DNA of 35,220 nt from the NCBI RefSeq assembly GCF_014596515.1, contig NZ_MSJQ01000235.1, positions 1 through 35,220 of the forward strand, given 5' to 3'. Positions 1 through 6,992 of the stretch are shown here, one piece after another (within the stretch, counting starts at the first letter, position 1; each line of letters begins with the position of its first letter). The notes under the pieces were generated by a model. That model did not search any database, was not told the origin of the DNA, and saw only the letters and a program-made list of their open reading frames with translations. The translations under genes and the position numbers were made by a program. Source of the DNA: Streptomyces sp. CBMA156. GTDB taxonomy: Bacteria > Actinomycetota > Actinomycetes > Streptomycetales > Streptomycetaceae.

Positions 1-130
1 CCGGGTGGCCGACGGTGTAGGCGGTGCCGCGGCGGCCGCCGGGCAGGTCGAGGGTGACCGGGCGCAGCGGGGGCCGCCGGACGAACCGGCCGCTCTCCAC
101 CACCGCGACGGTGCCGCTGATCTGCTGCAT
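1..130 (-). CDS. Edge-truncated ORF, resembles an internal part of a saccharopine dehydrogenase-like protein
   Basis: Forty-three codons are visible, starting at an ATG at 130 and running off the left edge. The ATG overlaps the integrase stop codon (TGATG). The reading frame also stays open upstream of this ATG, through the integrase gene in another frame. The pattern GTVAVVESGRF, a short basic/proline stretch and then LPGGRRGTAYTVGHP resembles the middle of saccharopine dehydrogenase-like oxidoreductases, not a usual protein N-terminus. It may therefore be the 3' part of a host gene interrupted at an attachment site, restarted from an ATG next to the integrase. The family match is from memory of the sequence pattern and is weak. 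An ordinary small gene translationally coupled to the integrase is the alternative. Confidence 0.4.
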   Translation of the reverse strand, partial: MQQISGTVAVVESGRFVRRPPLRPVTLDLPGGRRGTAYTVGHP

Positions 131-1500
131 CACTCGTACTCCAGAGTGGGAAGGCCGCTGAACAGCGACGGATCCGGATTCGCGAGCCTGCCTGGGAGAG
201 GCATGGGAAAAGGCGGCATCCACAGCTCGGCCCCCATCACTTCCTTCTCCCACACTCCCTGGAGATACCCAACTATCCGCGCCTCCATCACGGGTGTCAC
301 CTCGCTGTAGGTGCCCTCCACTCCCGGCAGTTCATGGCCCATCCGCTCCTCAACTGCCACCCGTGGGATGTCGCCCGGCTCGTCCAGCTTCGCCTTGTGC
401 CAGTGCCTCAGCCGGTAGATGGTCTCTCCAGCCATCTCCACGACGGCCGGCAGTGCTGGTCGGGCCCGCCGCTCGTACCGAGGCCGGGACGCCCGCTCCT
501 CGGCGCCGTCCCGGATCGGGAGCCAGTAGGTCTTAGCGAAGTTCGCGCTTAGCAGCGGCTTGCCCTGCATCGACAGGAACATCCACGGCTGGTCGTGCGA
601 CGCCAGGAGGGCCTGGTGCATCTCGTGCAGGAACGGCGGGATGACGATCGTCCTCCAGCTGTCGTACTTCGGCGCAGCCAGCACTGCTCTCTTGTCGGCC
701 CGATAGGTCTGGTACTGCACCCGGAGAGCGTGGAGGGACTCGTACCGCTGGAGGGCCTCCACGCGCAGCTCGGCGTCCGGCTCGGAGGCGGGCCAGTACG
801 GCGAAGCGTAGCCGCGCTGCAGTCCAAACATCTCACCCGGCGGCCGCAGTCCGGTGAAGGCGATGGTCCAGATGTAGGTCCACCCAGCGAATCCCCAGAC
901 GTAGTAGGCGTTCTGGGCCGCCTGGTGCACGGATCGGGTGGACAGCTGCCGCTTGACTCGGCGCACCTGCTTCTTCTTGTACAGGCCTCGCCGCTTCTGC
1001 TCCACGATGGGCGACTCCTCGCGGTATTTGTACTTCACTACCGCATCGTCCATGATCATCTTGAATGTGCCCAGAACCGCCTTCGCATAGTTGTGCGAGT
1101 ATTTGGCCTGCACGAATTCCCTGAACGCGTCGTACTGGATGGGCGTGATCGCGTCCACCCTGTTCTGCGCCCAATACGGGCGAATCACAGCCGACAGCCG
1201 GTATTTGTACGCCATCATGGAATTGCTGCGCAGACTGACCCCCGCGAACCAGAGGTCGCAGTAGTCTGCCATATTGATCGGGGCGGCGACCTTCTGGCCC
1301 CGACGGTTCCGCACGTCGGACTCCCGGTCGAGGCCAAAGGTGAACGCCTCATCCTCATGCGCGAACGGCATACCGTCCAGATTCTTGGACGCGGACCTGT
1401 ACAGCTTCGTGGTCGTCGGCTTGCCGCCGTCGTCCAGCTTGTACTGCCCGGTCCACCACTTCACGCGGATGCTGTTCCCGCGGACTTCCGTGTACGGCAT
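130..1500 (-). CDS. int: Tyrosine-recombinase (phage-type) integrase
   Basis: A 456-residue site-specific recombinase that would integrate or excise a mobile element. The catalytic residues are visible: Arg219 in TGLRPPGE, Arg365 in YRLRHWHK (the usual His of HxxR is Tyr362), His389 in MGHE and the nucleophile Tyr398 in GTYSE. Residues from about 75 to 190 form the helical core-binding domain, and the basic KKKQVRRVKRQ stretch near 175-185 is a linker. A GGGAG ribosome binding site lies 7 nt before the ATG. The C-terminal tail of about 55 residues after Tyr398 is longer than usual and runs to a stop that overlaps the next ORF. Third-position GC is a little lower than in neighbouring operons, in line with transfer. 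It sits with a regulator and an excisionase-like gene, the normal integration module of actinomycete integrative elements or prophages. Confidence 0.9.
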   Translation of the reverse strand: MPYTEVRGNSIRVKWWTGQYKLDDGGKPTTTKLYRSASKNLDGMPFAHEDEAFTFGLDRESDVRNRRGQKVAAPINMADYCDLWFAGVSLRSNSMMAYKYRLSAVIRPYWAQNRVDAITPIQYDAFREFVQAKYSHNYAKAVLGTFKMIMDDAVVKYKYREESPIVEQKRRGLYKKKQVRRVKRQLSTRSVHQAAQNAYYVWGFAGWTYIWTIAFTGLRPPGEMFGLQRGYASPYWPASEPDAELRVEALQRYESLHALRVQYQTYRADKRAVLAAPKYDSWRTIVIPPFLHEMHQALLASHDQPWMFLSMQGKPLLSANFAKTYWLPIRDGAEERASRPRYERRARPALPAVVEMAGETIYRLRHWHKAKLDEPGDIPRVAVEERMGHELPGVEGTYSEVTPVMEARIVGYLQGVWEKEVMGAELWMPPFPMPLPGRLANPDPSLFSGLPTLEYE

Positions 1501-1741
1501 CTGTCATCTCCCACTTCGATGATCGGCGCGCAGGCGCCGGCAGACACTCCATTCGCTGATTCCTTCCGCCACCCGTCCTACCGTGAACGCCCGGTCAGGC
1601 ATCCACGGCATGACAGACAATCACGGCCCTGGGCCTCCATGAGCTGCCTCACGCGCTTTCGAACCACGTGATCTCCGGAACTCCCGGACGGCAGGACGCA
1701 CACCGTCTCTCTTTTACTTGAGTCGCGGTAAGGCCCAAAGA
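1501..1741. other. Leader between regulator and integrase
   Basis: This is a 240-base stretch upstream of the integrase. On the minus strand a perfect TATAAT (1741-1746) overlaps the stop of the XRE gene and could be the -10 box of an integrase promoter, but no convincing -35 lies 16-19 bases before it. A minus-strand frame of about 64 codons (1578-1772) is open here, but I see no ribosome binding site or recognisable protein pattern, so I do not call it a gene. Confidence 0.3.
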
Positions 1742-2178
1742 TTATACGGGAATTGAAGCGAATCCTTTCCATTCCAACATATCGCCCAACCTCCGCAGCG
1801 CCTCCACGAACTGCTCACTAAAAGCGTCAAGCTCCCCGATCGATACGCTCGGCATCACCTTTCTCGCAGCATTGAACACAGCTACGCGGACGGCATACAC
1901 ACTTAGCCCGACCCCGGTCGATGCCGACTCGCCGCCAGCAGTGCCAACAAGGACTGGCTCGGCGCCTTCAGTCCCCGCAACACAGCCCCCGCAGCCCACC
2001 CGAGCGCCCGGTCGACCTTTGCGCAGGCCACCTCGCGAGCATCTACCCCCTCCTCAACTCGTCGCCCCATGCCCTTGGAGATACCTGCCGCCTCGATGAC
2101 CGCGAAGCGCCAGGGGCAGAGCCCCAGTCGGTGCGCCGTGACACGTGACGCAAGTCGGGCGAGATCGCGAGTCCCCAT
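1742..2178 (-). pseudogene. XRE-type HTH regulator, split by a one-base frameshift
   Basis: The first frame starts at an ATG at 2178 with GAGG about 11 nt upstream. It encodes an XRE helix-turn-helix: LARLASRVTAHRLGL, then IEAAGISKGMGRRVEEG, then CAKVDRALGWAAGAVLRG. This frame stops near 1903. The next frame continues the family's usual second half: EPVLVGTAGGE, then AVRVAVFNAARKVMPSVS, then IGELDAFSEQFVEALRRLG, stopping at 1742. The two join at a run of four Gs (plus-strand CCCC, 1973-1976). Adding one G restores a single frame of about 145 codons. It is probably the repressor of the integration module, lying divergent from the excisionase-like gene and upstream of int. A real null mutation, a sequencing error in the G run or programmed slippage are all possible. 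Confidence 0.75.
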
Positions 2179-2582
2179 ACTGGCATCCTCACAGGGCCAG
2201 CTGTCGCCAGCTAGACCCATCCACGAGAAAGGCCGACTACTGATCAAAAGACCCCCGACAAGACCATCCAGATCCATTCAACTACACCAGACAGTCCACC
2301 AGATAGTCCACGAGAAGGCTATCTGGGTCTATACAATCGAGGCCGACTAAGGTTAGGTTGCTGGGGTGCACCAACCGTTGACCTGCAGGGTTGACGGGGG
2401 CGCGAGCCGCACGGAACGCGTATACAGCTGGCACCACAGGCGGGGATAGCCGCCTCCCTCACCTCGAAAGCGGCACTCGTAGATACATGAGCCCCACTAC
2501 ACATCACCCTCCGGGCAGCCCTCGGCACCACCGACGACCGCCTCGCGCCGCATCCGGACGAAGCACACCAGCCTGAAAGGAC
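2179..2582. promoter_or_regulatory. Divergent control region between XRE gene and excisionase-like gene
   Basis: No gene is visible in these 400 bases, which are lower in GC than the rest. They hold a 12-bp tandem repeat and an inverted repeat around 2285-2326 (listed separately) and a 10-bp direct repeat AGGCCGACTA at 2230-2239 and 2340-2349. CCACGAGAA occurs at both 2221 and 2308. A GGTGCACC palindrome lies at 2365-2372, and a small hairpin AGGCGG/CCGCCT at 2438-2455 lies in the leader of the plus-strand gene. This density of repeats between divergent regulatory genes suggests an operator or recombinase accessory-site region. Confidence 0.5.
2285..2326. repeat. Tandem 12-bp repeat overlapping an inverted repeat, candidate operator
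   Basis: CACCAGACAGTC (2285-2296) is followed directly by CACCAGATAGTC (2297-2308). The second copy contains CCAGATAG (2299-2306), which is repeated inverted and perfectly as CTATCTGG at 2319-2326 with a 12-base spacer. It lies about 110 bases upstream of the XRE start and 260 bases upstream of the excisionase-like start. Such arrays are typical binding sites for dimeric repressors; the binding protein is inferred, not shown. Confidence 0.5.
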
Positions 2583-2588
2583 ATGACG

Positions 2589-2894
2589 ATGGCCACCAAA
2601 GCCTACGAGCTCTACGGAGTGCCCACTGCCCCCGAGGACCCCGCGCAGGAGTACATGACGGTCCAGGAGACCGCCTATGTCTTGAAGTGCTCCGTCTCGT
2701 GGCTGCGCCGCTTCCTCCGGGACCATTCCACGCTCTGCGGCCGGACCGGCCGCGGCGGCCGGATCATCACCAACTGCGAGCAGCGCGCCGCGATCCATGC
2801 CACGCGCTCGGCCGGCGACCCCCGCACGGGGCGGCCGATACCGCGCCGACGCAGTCCTCGCCGCGCGACTGTGAAAACACCCGTCGCCCCCTGA
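2589..2894 (+). CDS. Small excisionase-like HTH DNA-binding protein
   Basis: This encodes a basic protein of 101-103 residues. The core YMTVQETAYVLKCSVSWLRRFLRD, near residues 22-45, reads as a MerR/excisionase-type winged helix: a strand, a first helix with ETAYVL, then a recognition helix. The C-terminal 30 residues are rich in Arg and Pro. AAAGG at 2576-2580 is only two bases from the first ATG (2583) but eight from the second (2589), so I prefer the second. It is divergent from the XRE/integrase pair, which fits a recombination directionality factor (Xis) for that integrase. A general helix-turn-helix adaptor protein is the alternative. There is no clear terminator after it, only weak 5-bp hairpins at 2926-2940 and 2942-2956. 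Confidence 0.7.
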   Translation: MATKAYELYGVPTAPEDPAQEYMTVQETAYVLKCSVSWLRRFLRDHSTLCGRTGRGGRIITNCEQRAAIHATRSAGDPRTGRPIPRRRSPRRATVKTPVAP

Positions 2895-3011
2895 TCAGAC
2901 GAACACGCTACCTGCAGCGATGCGCCGTCGCTGGGCGACGAGGAGTTACTGACTCCGGCTCGTTACTCGGGTTGAACTGGCCTTATCGCAGGTGCTGACG
3001 GACCTTGATCC

Positions 3012-3401
3012 CTACGGTACGACATCGGTGTGCGGCAGCGCGTCGGGCCGGGCCCACTGCTGGCCGTTGTGGCCGCCGGACAGAACCGCCGTCGTGCCAT
3101 CCGGGACGGCGGTGGTGAACACGAACTGCCGCACCCGGCGGCGCTTGTGGTCGGTGTAGTCGATGGTGCGCGCGAACTCCAGGTCTAGGCCCGTGAGGCC
3201 GGTCTCCTCGGCGAGCTCGCGGGCGGCGCCGGCCTCCACCGTTTCGTCATTCGTGCGGTCGCCACCCGGGTACTCCCACGAACCGGGTAGGTCGTCGTGG
3301 TCGGTCCGCCGGATCAACAGAACCCGGCCCGAACGGTCGCGTACCACGATGCCGACCCCGAAATGTTCGATTCCTTCGTGGCAAGCGGAAGCCGTCAGCA
3401 C
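3012..3401 (-). CDS. Nudix hydrolase
   Basis: A Nudix-fold pyrophosphohydrolase acting on a nucleoside diphosphate-linked substrate that cannot be predicted. The full Nudix box is visible: GG, then five residues, E, seven residues and RELAEETGL. It is followed by a strand-rich C-terminal half (DYTDHKRRRVRQFVFTT) typical of the family. The start is uncertain. The frame is open up to a TTG at 3467, with an in-frame GTG at 3401. The best ribosome binding site (AGAGGA) instead serves ATGATG at 3415/3412, which is in another frame and stops after six codons. From GTG the protein has 129 residues, normal for the family. It stands alone on the minus strand, convergent with the excisionase-like gene, and has its own promoter candidate. 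Confidence 0.85.
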   Translation of the reverse strand: MLTASACHEGIEHFGVGIVVRDRSGRVLLIRRTDHDDLPGSWEYPGGDRTNDETVEAGAARELAEETGLTGLDLEFARTIDYTDHKRRRVRQFVFTTAVPDGTTAVLSGGHNGQQWARPDALPHTDVVP

Positions 3402-3480
3402 TTCGAAGTCATCATTCGTAGATCCTCTTATCCTGGAAGGTGAGCACAGCGCGGCCCAGCGTCGCAAGAAACCGTCACTG

Positions 3481-3510
3481 ACTATGTTTTACATAGAAAT
3501 TGACACTCAA
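3481..3510 (-). promoter_or_regulatory. Candidate promoter with overlapping palindrome for the Nudix gene
   Basis: On the minus strand TTGAGT (3510-3505), an 18-base spacer and CATAGT (3486-3481) match four of six bases in each sigma-70-type box. A perfect palindrome, CTATGT-TTT-ACATAG (3482-3496), overlaps the -10 box, so a repressor bound there would block the promoter. A transcript from here would have a leader of roughly 60-75 bases before the Nudix start. Confidence 0.4.
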
Positions 3511-3657
3511 TCGGACACCGCGCCCAGGTCGCAGACCCTGCCGCTGTTCGAGTCGTCCGATCAAGCCCGGCGGTTCCCGGCGAGCCCGGGTCGAAGGCGG
3601 CCTTCTCGATTTCACGTGACTTCCGCTCTCCTGTGCCCCGGATCCGGCGGAAGGGCT

Positions 3658-3707
3658 TGAGGTCGGGTAGCCGGGTCACGTTACCGTGCCCCGGCTACCC
3701 GACCTCA
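3658..3707 (-). terminator. Perfect 18-bp inverted repeat, probable terminator of the large operon
   Basis: The left arm is 3658-3675 and the right arm 3690-3707, complementary over all 18 bases with a 14-base loop. It lies at the 3' end of the minus-strand operon. There is no T-run, which is common for terminators in high-GC actinomycetes. The stop codon (3705-3707) of the preceding coding remnant lies inside the right arm. It could also act as an operator, but its position and stem strength favour termination. Confidence 0.65.
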
Positions 3708-3961
3708 GGCGGTACAGCGGGCGCCAGCCGATCACGGCTCCCCCGATCTGGGGCCGGTCGGGCGGTGGGAACAGGAAGAGGCTGGCGGCGTCGAGGCGGA
3801 CCAGGCTGGTGTGCACCTGGCCGTCCGGGAGGAAGGCTCGGTCGCCGCGGTCCGGGACGCTGACGCCTTCCTCGATGACAGGCCGGCCGGTCGTCAGCGC
3901 TTTCAGGCGATGGTCGGTGTCACCGCCGCTCTGCTTCCGGGGTTCGTCAGACGACTGTGTC
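3705..3961 (-). pseudogene. Coding-like remnant with no start codon
   Basis: One minus-strand frame reads as a convincing protein end: TDHRLKALTTGRPVIEEGV, then PDRGDRAFLPDGQVHT, then SLVRLDAASLFLFPPP and IGGAVIGWRPLYRL, with a TGA at 3705-3707. Composition and third-position GC fit real coding sequence. No ATG or GTG with a ribosome binding site precedes it, and the PIG-L gene ends at 3947 in a different frame, overlapping its beginning. It may be the 3' end of a deleted gene, or the end of a gene joined to the PIG-L gene by a frameshift. I do not recognise the family. Confidence 0.4.
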
Positions 3962-4699
3962 GGCCTGCCAGCCCGGCCAACTCGCCGCTGCTGTAGATAT
4001 CGTGAGGGCTGGCGGGCGAATAGGGGCGCACGGGCGGGTGGCGTGGACGATCTGGCGGGCGGTACGGAACATCTCGACGCCGTGGGCGTCGTCGGGGAAG
4101 CGCTCGACGACGCGGTGGTGCACGTGCTGCCGGTAGGCGAGCGTGTTCAGTCCGGTGAAGACGGTCATGTCGAGCTGCTGCTGCGAGGCGAAGCATGCCA
4201 GAGCCTTCTGCTTGGCAGCCAGGAGTTCGGGAGTGCCGACGAAGAGCAGGTTGGGCTCGAAGTTCCGGCTGTAGAGGGAGCGGAAGTAGATCAGGTCGGA
4301 GGCTTCGCGCATCGCCACCGCCGTGACCTCCTCGCCGGTAGCGCCGTGGTCGAGGTGTTGGTCGTCGGGGAAGTGGGTGTAGACGATGTCGGGGCGTTCG
4401 ACGGCGACGGTGTCGAACAGCGCCGCGTTGATGGCGCCGCGATGGTCGGTGAAGCGGGTGTCGGGGATGGCGGAGAACGTGTACCGGTCGATGCGCAGGA
4501 TTTCCGCGGCGGCCAGGCACTCAGCTTGGCGCACCTCGCCGTCCTTCCCGGGGCGCCCGGCGCTCAGACAGTGGACGCGGACGCGGTCGCCGGCCTGGGC
4601 GTGGTCGAGCAGTCGCATGCCCATGGCGAGCTCGGCGTCGTCAGGGTGTGCGACGACGGCGAGGACGGACCGGCCGGGGCTGAGCTGGGTCGTGGTCAC
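3947..4699 (-). CDS. PIG-L (LmbE-like) deacetylase
   Basis: A zinc-dependent N-deacetylase of the PIG-L/LmbE family, which removes acetyl groups from N-acetyl sugars or similar conjugates (as in MshB, BshB and GlcNAc-PI deacetylase). AHPDD at residues 17-21 supplies the metal-binding His and Asp and the catalytic Asp. DDQHLDH at 112-118 supplies the second His site. The length of 250 is normal. The GTG start overlaps the glycosidase stop (GTGA). After FRTARQIVHATRP, where close relatives end, the last 25 residues look unlike the family, so the C-terminus may have been altered by a frameshift. As the last complete gene of the operon it may act late, unmasking an amine on the pathway product. 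Confidence 0.85.
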   Translation of the reverse strand: MTTTQLSPGRSVLAVVAHPDDAELAMGMRLLDHAQAGDRVRVHCLSAGRPGKDGEVRQAECLAAAEILRIDRYTFSAIPDTRFTDHRGAINAALFDTVAVERPDIVYTHFPDDQHLDHGATGEEVTAVAMREASDLIYFRSLYSRNFEPNLLFVGTPELLAAKQKALACFASQQQLDMTVFTGLNTLAYRQHVHHRVVERFPDDAHGVEMFRTARQIVHATRPCAPIRPPALTISTAAASWPGWQADTVV

Positions 4700-5997
4700 G
4701 GGGACTCCGGGAGGGTGGTGATCTGCAGGGCGCTGTGCAGTCGGCGGCCGTCGAGGCCCTGCCAGCGGAAGGGTTCATGTGCATCTTGGGGCCAGCGCAG
4801 GTAGTGGAGGCTGCCGACTGCGTCGACCTGGCCGCTGTGCCGGTGGGCGATCTTGGAGGTCTGGCCGCCGTCGAGGTGGAACACCGCTGCGGGGTCGTGG
4901 CCGGCATGCTCCACCAGCTCGGAGGTCTCCTGGACGGTGGCGCCCTGGAAGCCTGGGGCGAGGGGCGCACCGTCGAGGACGGTGATGGTCAGGTGCTGGC
5001 CGTCGAGGGTGAGCAAGGTGCGGGCGTAGCGGGCGTCGGGGCGGAAGGGGCTGGTGCCCAGGCTCTGGTCCCAGGCGGCGGTGTGTCCGGCGGCGGCGTC
5101 GGCGGCGGACGGGCCCAGCGACAGGCCGCTGTCGATGCCGGCGGTGGCGAGGGTGTCGAGAGCGGTGACGTGGACGGGCGCGCCGAGCGCGAGGTGGGCG
5201 GGCCAGGGCCGGTGGGTGCGCAGGATGTAGGCGCCGGTGAACAGGTCTGCGCCGCCGCCGGGGTGCAGCGCGGTGATCCGGGGGCCGGTGGGGGTATGAG
5301 TGACGGTGCAGTCGAGGGCTGCCGGGTCCCGGAGGGTGGTGTTGGCGGCCGGGTCGACGTCGCGCCGGAAGCCGGTGCGCGGGTCGTCGCGGTAGCGGAT
5401 GCGGCAGTTGGCCGCGCCGAACACGTTGAGGTGGCCCGGCTGGTGACGATGCGGTTGGGGTTCCTTGGACCCGGTCCAGGTGTGCGGGTGGCCGGCGATG
5501 GTGACGCTGCCGGTGGCGGCCAGGGTGCGCAGCGTCGGGCGCCCCTGGTGGATGAGCAGGGCGGGTTTGGTGATCGTCGGCAGGCTGACGGCGCAGCGGT
5601 CGCCGACGGCGAGGTCGAGGCGGGGTTCGGCGGGCTGGTAGGCAGGGTCGTCGGAGATGTAGGAGAAGGCGCCGGAGGCCGCGGCGACGGCGGGGCCGGT
5701 GACGAGGTGGCGCAGGTGGAAGCCGGCGGGTGAGGAGACGGGCCGGCAGCTGGCGCGGCCGAGGTCGACGGTGAGGGTATAGGCGTTGGTGAAGCAGTCG
5801 GCGCTGAGGTCGATCGGCCGGGCGGTGAGGGTGACGCCCGGGGCGACGGTGCGGGTCCAGGCGAGGGTGGGGCGGGCGAACGGGCTCTGGTCTCGGGCCA
5901 GCGACGGGACGCCGGGGACGTGGATGCCGCGGGCGCTCAGTTCGGCGAGTGCTGCCAGGTCCGCCCGGTCACTGGCCGGGGCGAGGGGACGGTTCAC
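4696..5997 (-). CDS. Phosphodiester glycosidase (NAGPA-like) family protein
   Basis: A 433-residue protein whose second half follows the phosphodiester glycosidase domain (uncovering-enzyme family). It has RTLLTLDGQHLTITVLDG, then GATVQETSELV, then the signature AVFHLDGGQTSK with LDGG at 375-378. The N-terminal half holds NAYTLTVDLG and AAASGAFSYISDD, matching the family's opening strands and its GGFF-like loop. The family removes sugars linked through a phosphodiester; here the substrate is unknown. No signal peptide is visible, although many members are exported, so it may act in the cytoplasm. It is overlapped on both sides (GTGA) by a kinase gene and the PIG-L gene. The kinase, phosphodiester glycosidase and deacetylase trio suggests handling of a phosphorylated sugar conjugate. 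Confidence 0.75.
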   Translation of the reverse strand: MNRPLAPASDRADLAALAELSARGIHVPGVPSLARDQSPFARPTLAWTRTVAPGVTLTARPIDLSADCFTNAYTLTVDLGRASCRPVSSPAGFHLRHLVTGPAVAAASGAFSYISDDPAYQPAEPRLDLAVGDRCAVSLPTITKPALLIHQGRPTLRTLAATGSVTIAGHPHTWTGSKEPQPHRHQPGHLNVFGAANCRIRYRDDPRTGFRRDVDPAANTTLRDPAALDCTVTHTPTGPRITALHPGGGADLFTGAYILRTHRPWPAHLALGAPVHVTALDTLATAGIDSGLSLGPSAADAAAGHTAAWDQSLGTSPFRPDARYARTLLTLDGQHLTITVLDGAPLAPGFQGATVQETSELVEHAGHDPAAVFHLDGGQTSKIAHRHSGQVDAVGSLHYLRWPQDAHEPFRWQGLDGRRLHSALQITTLPESP

Positions 5998-6992
5998 GCT
6001 GTCACCTGCCGTGCGGTCTCCACCAGGTCGGGGACGGTGAACGGCCCGGCGTCCAGCAACAGGCGCAGCCGGTGGCGCATCCGGCCGGTCGTGGCAGGCG
6101 GGGCGGTAGGCGGGTAGGGGACGGTGCGTGCCTCCAGCCGGTAGAGCAGCACCCCGGCCGCCACGGCCGCGAGGAGGTCGTCGCTGCGCCAGGGCCTGAC
6201 CGGGGTGTAGGCGTCGAGGAATGTGGTGGTGAGCGGCTGCAGGTGCTCGGGCCGGGTGAGGTGGTGCAGGACCAGGTGGGCGAGGAGGTAGCCGAGATCG
6301 AACAGCGGCGTGCCGGTGTGGACGTTGTCGAGGTCGACGAACGCGGTGCGCCCTGCGGCGAGGCTGATGTTCTTCGGGCTGGCGTCACCGAGGACGAGCT
6401 GGTGGCCGGGCAGGGCGTCCAGGCTCCGGCACACCTCGTCAAGGGTGCGGTGCCCGCTGGCGCGCAGGCAGTAGCCGTAGGCGTGCTCGGTGCGGAACAG
6501 GTCGTCGCCGTCGCCGTCGCGCAGCGGCGGAAGGTGGGCGGTGGCCAGGTGGATGCGGGCCAGGGCCGTGCCCAGGCGGGTGCACTGCTCGGTGGTGGCG
6601 GCGCGCTCGTCCAGATGCTCGCGCCAGGTGCGTCGGTCAGGGAAGATGTCGCTCATCACCATGGCGTGTGCCTGGGGCACGAACGCCAGGACCTGCGGGA
6701 ACATGTCGGGCAGCAGACCGTGATAGATCGTCAGGGCACGATGCTCAAGGGCGATGAGTGCTGGGTCGGTGTCGATCGCGATCCGGGCGAACTGGCGGCC
6801 GCGGACCTTGGCGATCGCGCTGCCCGCCTCCCCGTGGACGCGGAAGACGTGGCTGACGTTCCCGCCGGTGCACGCCTCGATGTGGGTGAGGCGTCCGGCG
6901 TGGGGGCGGCACGCCTCAAGGACAGGGAACAGGTGCGGGCCGAGGACTCGGGCCAGGGCGGGCGCGGCGGGGACGGCGGGCGGGGCGGTCAT
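5994..6992 (-). CDS. APH-fold small-molecule kinase (third kinase of the operon)
   Basis: A 332-residue phosphotransferase of the aminoglycoside phosphotransferase/choline kinase fold. The Brenner-type motif reads LVLGDASPKN (199-208), with Asp203 as base and Asn208. The usual His two residues before the Asp is Leu201. The DFG-like magnesium site is AFVDLDN with Asp220, followed by PLFDLGYLLAHLVLH. The N-terminal half has the nucleotide-binding region with AIAKVRG. The pattern SPKN followed by FDLG is closest to methylthioribose-kinase-like members, but the substrate cannot be read. ATG at 6992 overlaps the preceding stop (TGATG); a GTG three bases earlier is possible. It is coupled to the Gfo/Idh gene before it and the phosphodiester glycosidase after it. 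Confidence 0.85.
   Translation of the reverse strand: MTAPPAVPAAPALARVLGPHLFPVLEACRPHAGRLTHIEACTGGNVSHVFRVHGEAGSAIAKVRGRQFARIAIDTDPALIALEHRALTIYHGLLPDMFPQVLAFVPQAHAMVMSDIFPDRRTWREHLDERAATTEQCTRLGTALARIHLATAHLPPLRDGDGDDLFRTEHAYGYCLRASGHRTLDEVCRSLDALPGHQLVLGDASPKNISLAAGRTAFVDLDNVHTGTPLFDLGYLLAHLVLHHLTRPEHLQPLTTTFLDAYTPVRPWRSDDLLAAVAAGVLLYRLEARTVPYPPTAPPATTGRMRHRLRLLLDAGPFTVPDLVETARQVTA

Noticed and set aside
1578..1772. Minus-strand ORF of 64 codons upstream of the integrase
   Set aside because: It starts inside the XRE gene end, has no ribosome binding site and shows no coding-like composition after the overlap.
2391..2426. TTGACG (2391) and TATACA (2421) as a promoter for the excisionase-like gene
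   Set aside because: The spacer is 24 bases, too long for a sigma-70-type promoter, and no better -35 fits the TATACA.
3541..3600. TTCGAGTCGTCC-type tract that recalls a tRNA T-arm
   Set aside because: No acceptor or anticodon stems can be built around it. No tRNA gene was found anywhere in the window.
3482..3679. Minus-strand ORF of 65 codons starting in the loop of the 18-bp inverted repeat
   Set aside because: No ribosome binding site or family pattern, and its end overlaps the Nudix promoter candidate. It is more likely leader sequence.
3686..4804. Long plus-strand open frame of 372 codons opposite the PIG-L gene
   Set aside because: It is an antisense shadow of the PIG-L gene, rich in Gly/Val/Asp from reversed GC-rich codons, with no family pattern. 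The minus-strand frame carries the HPDD motif.
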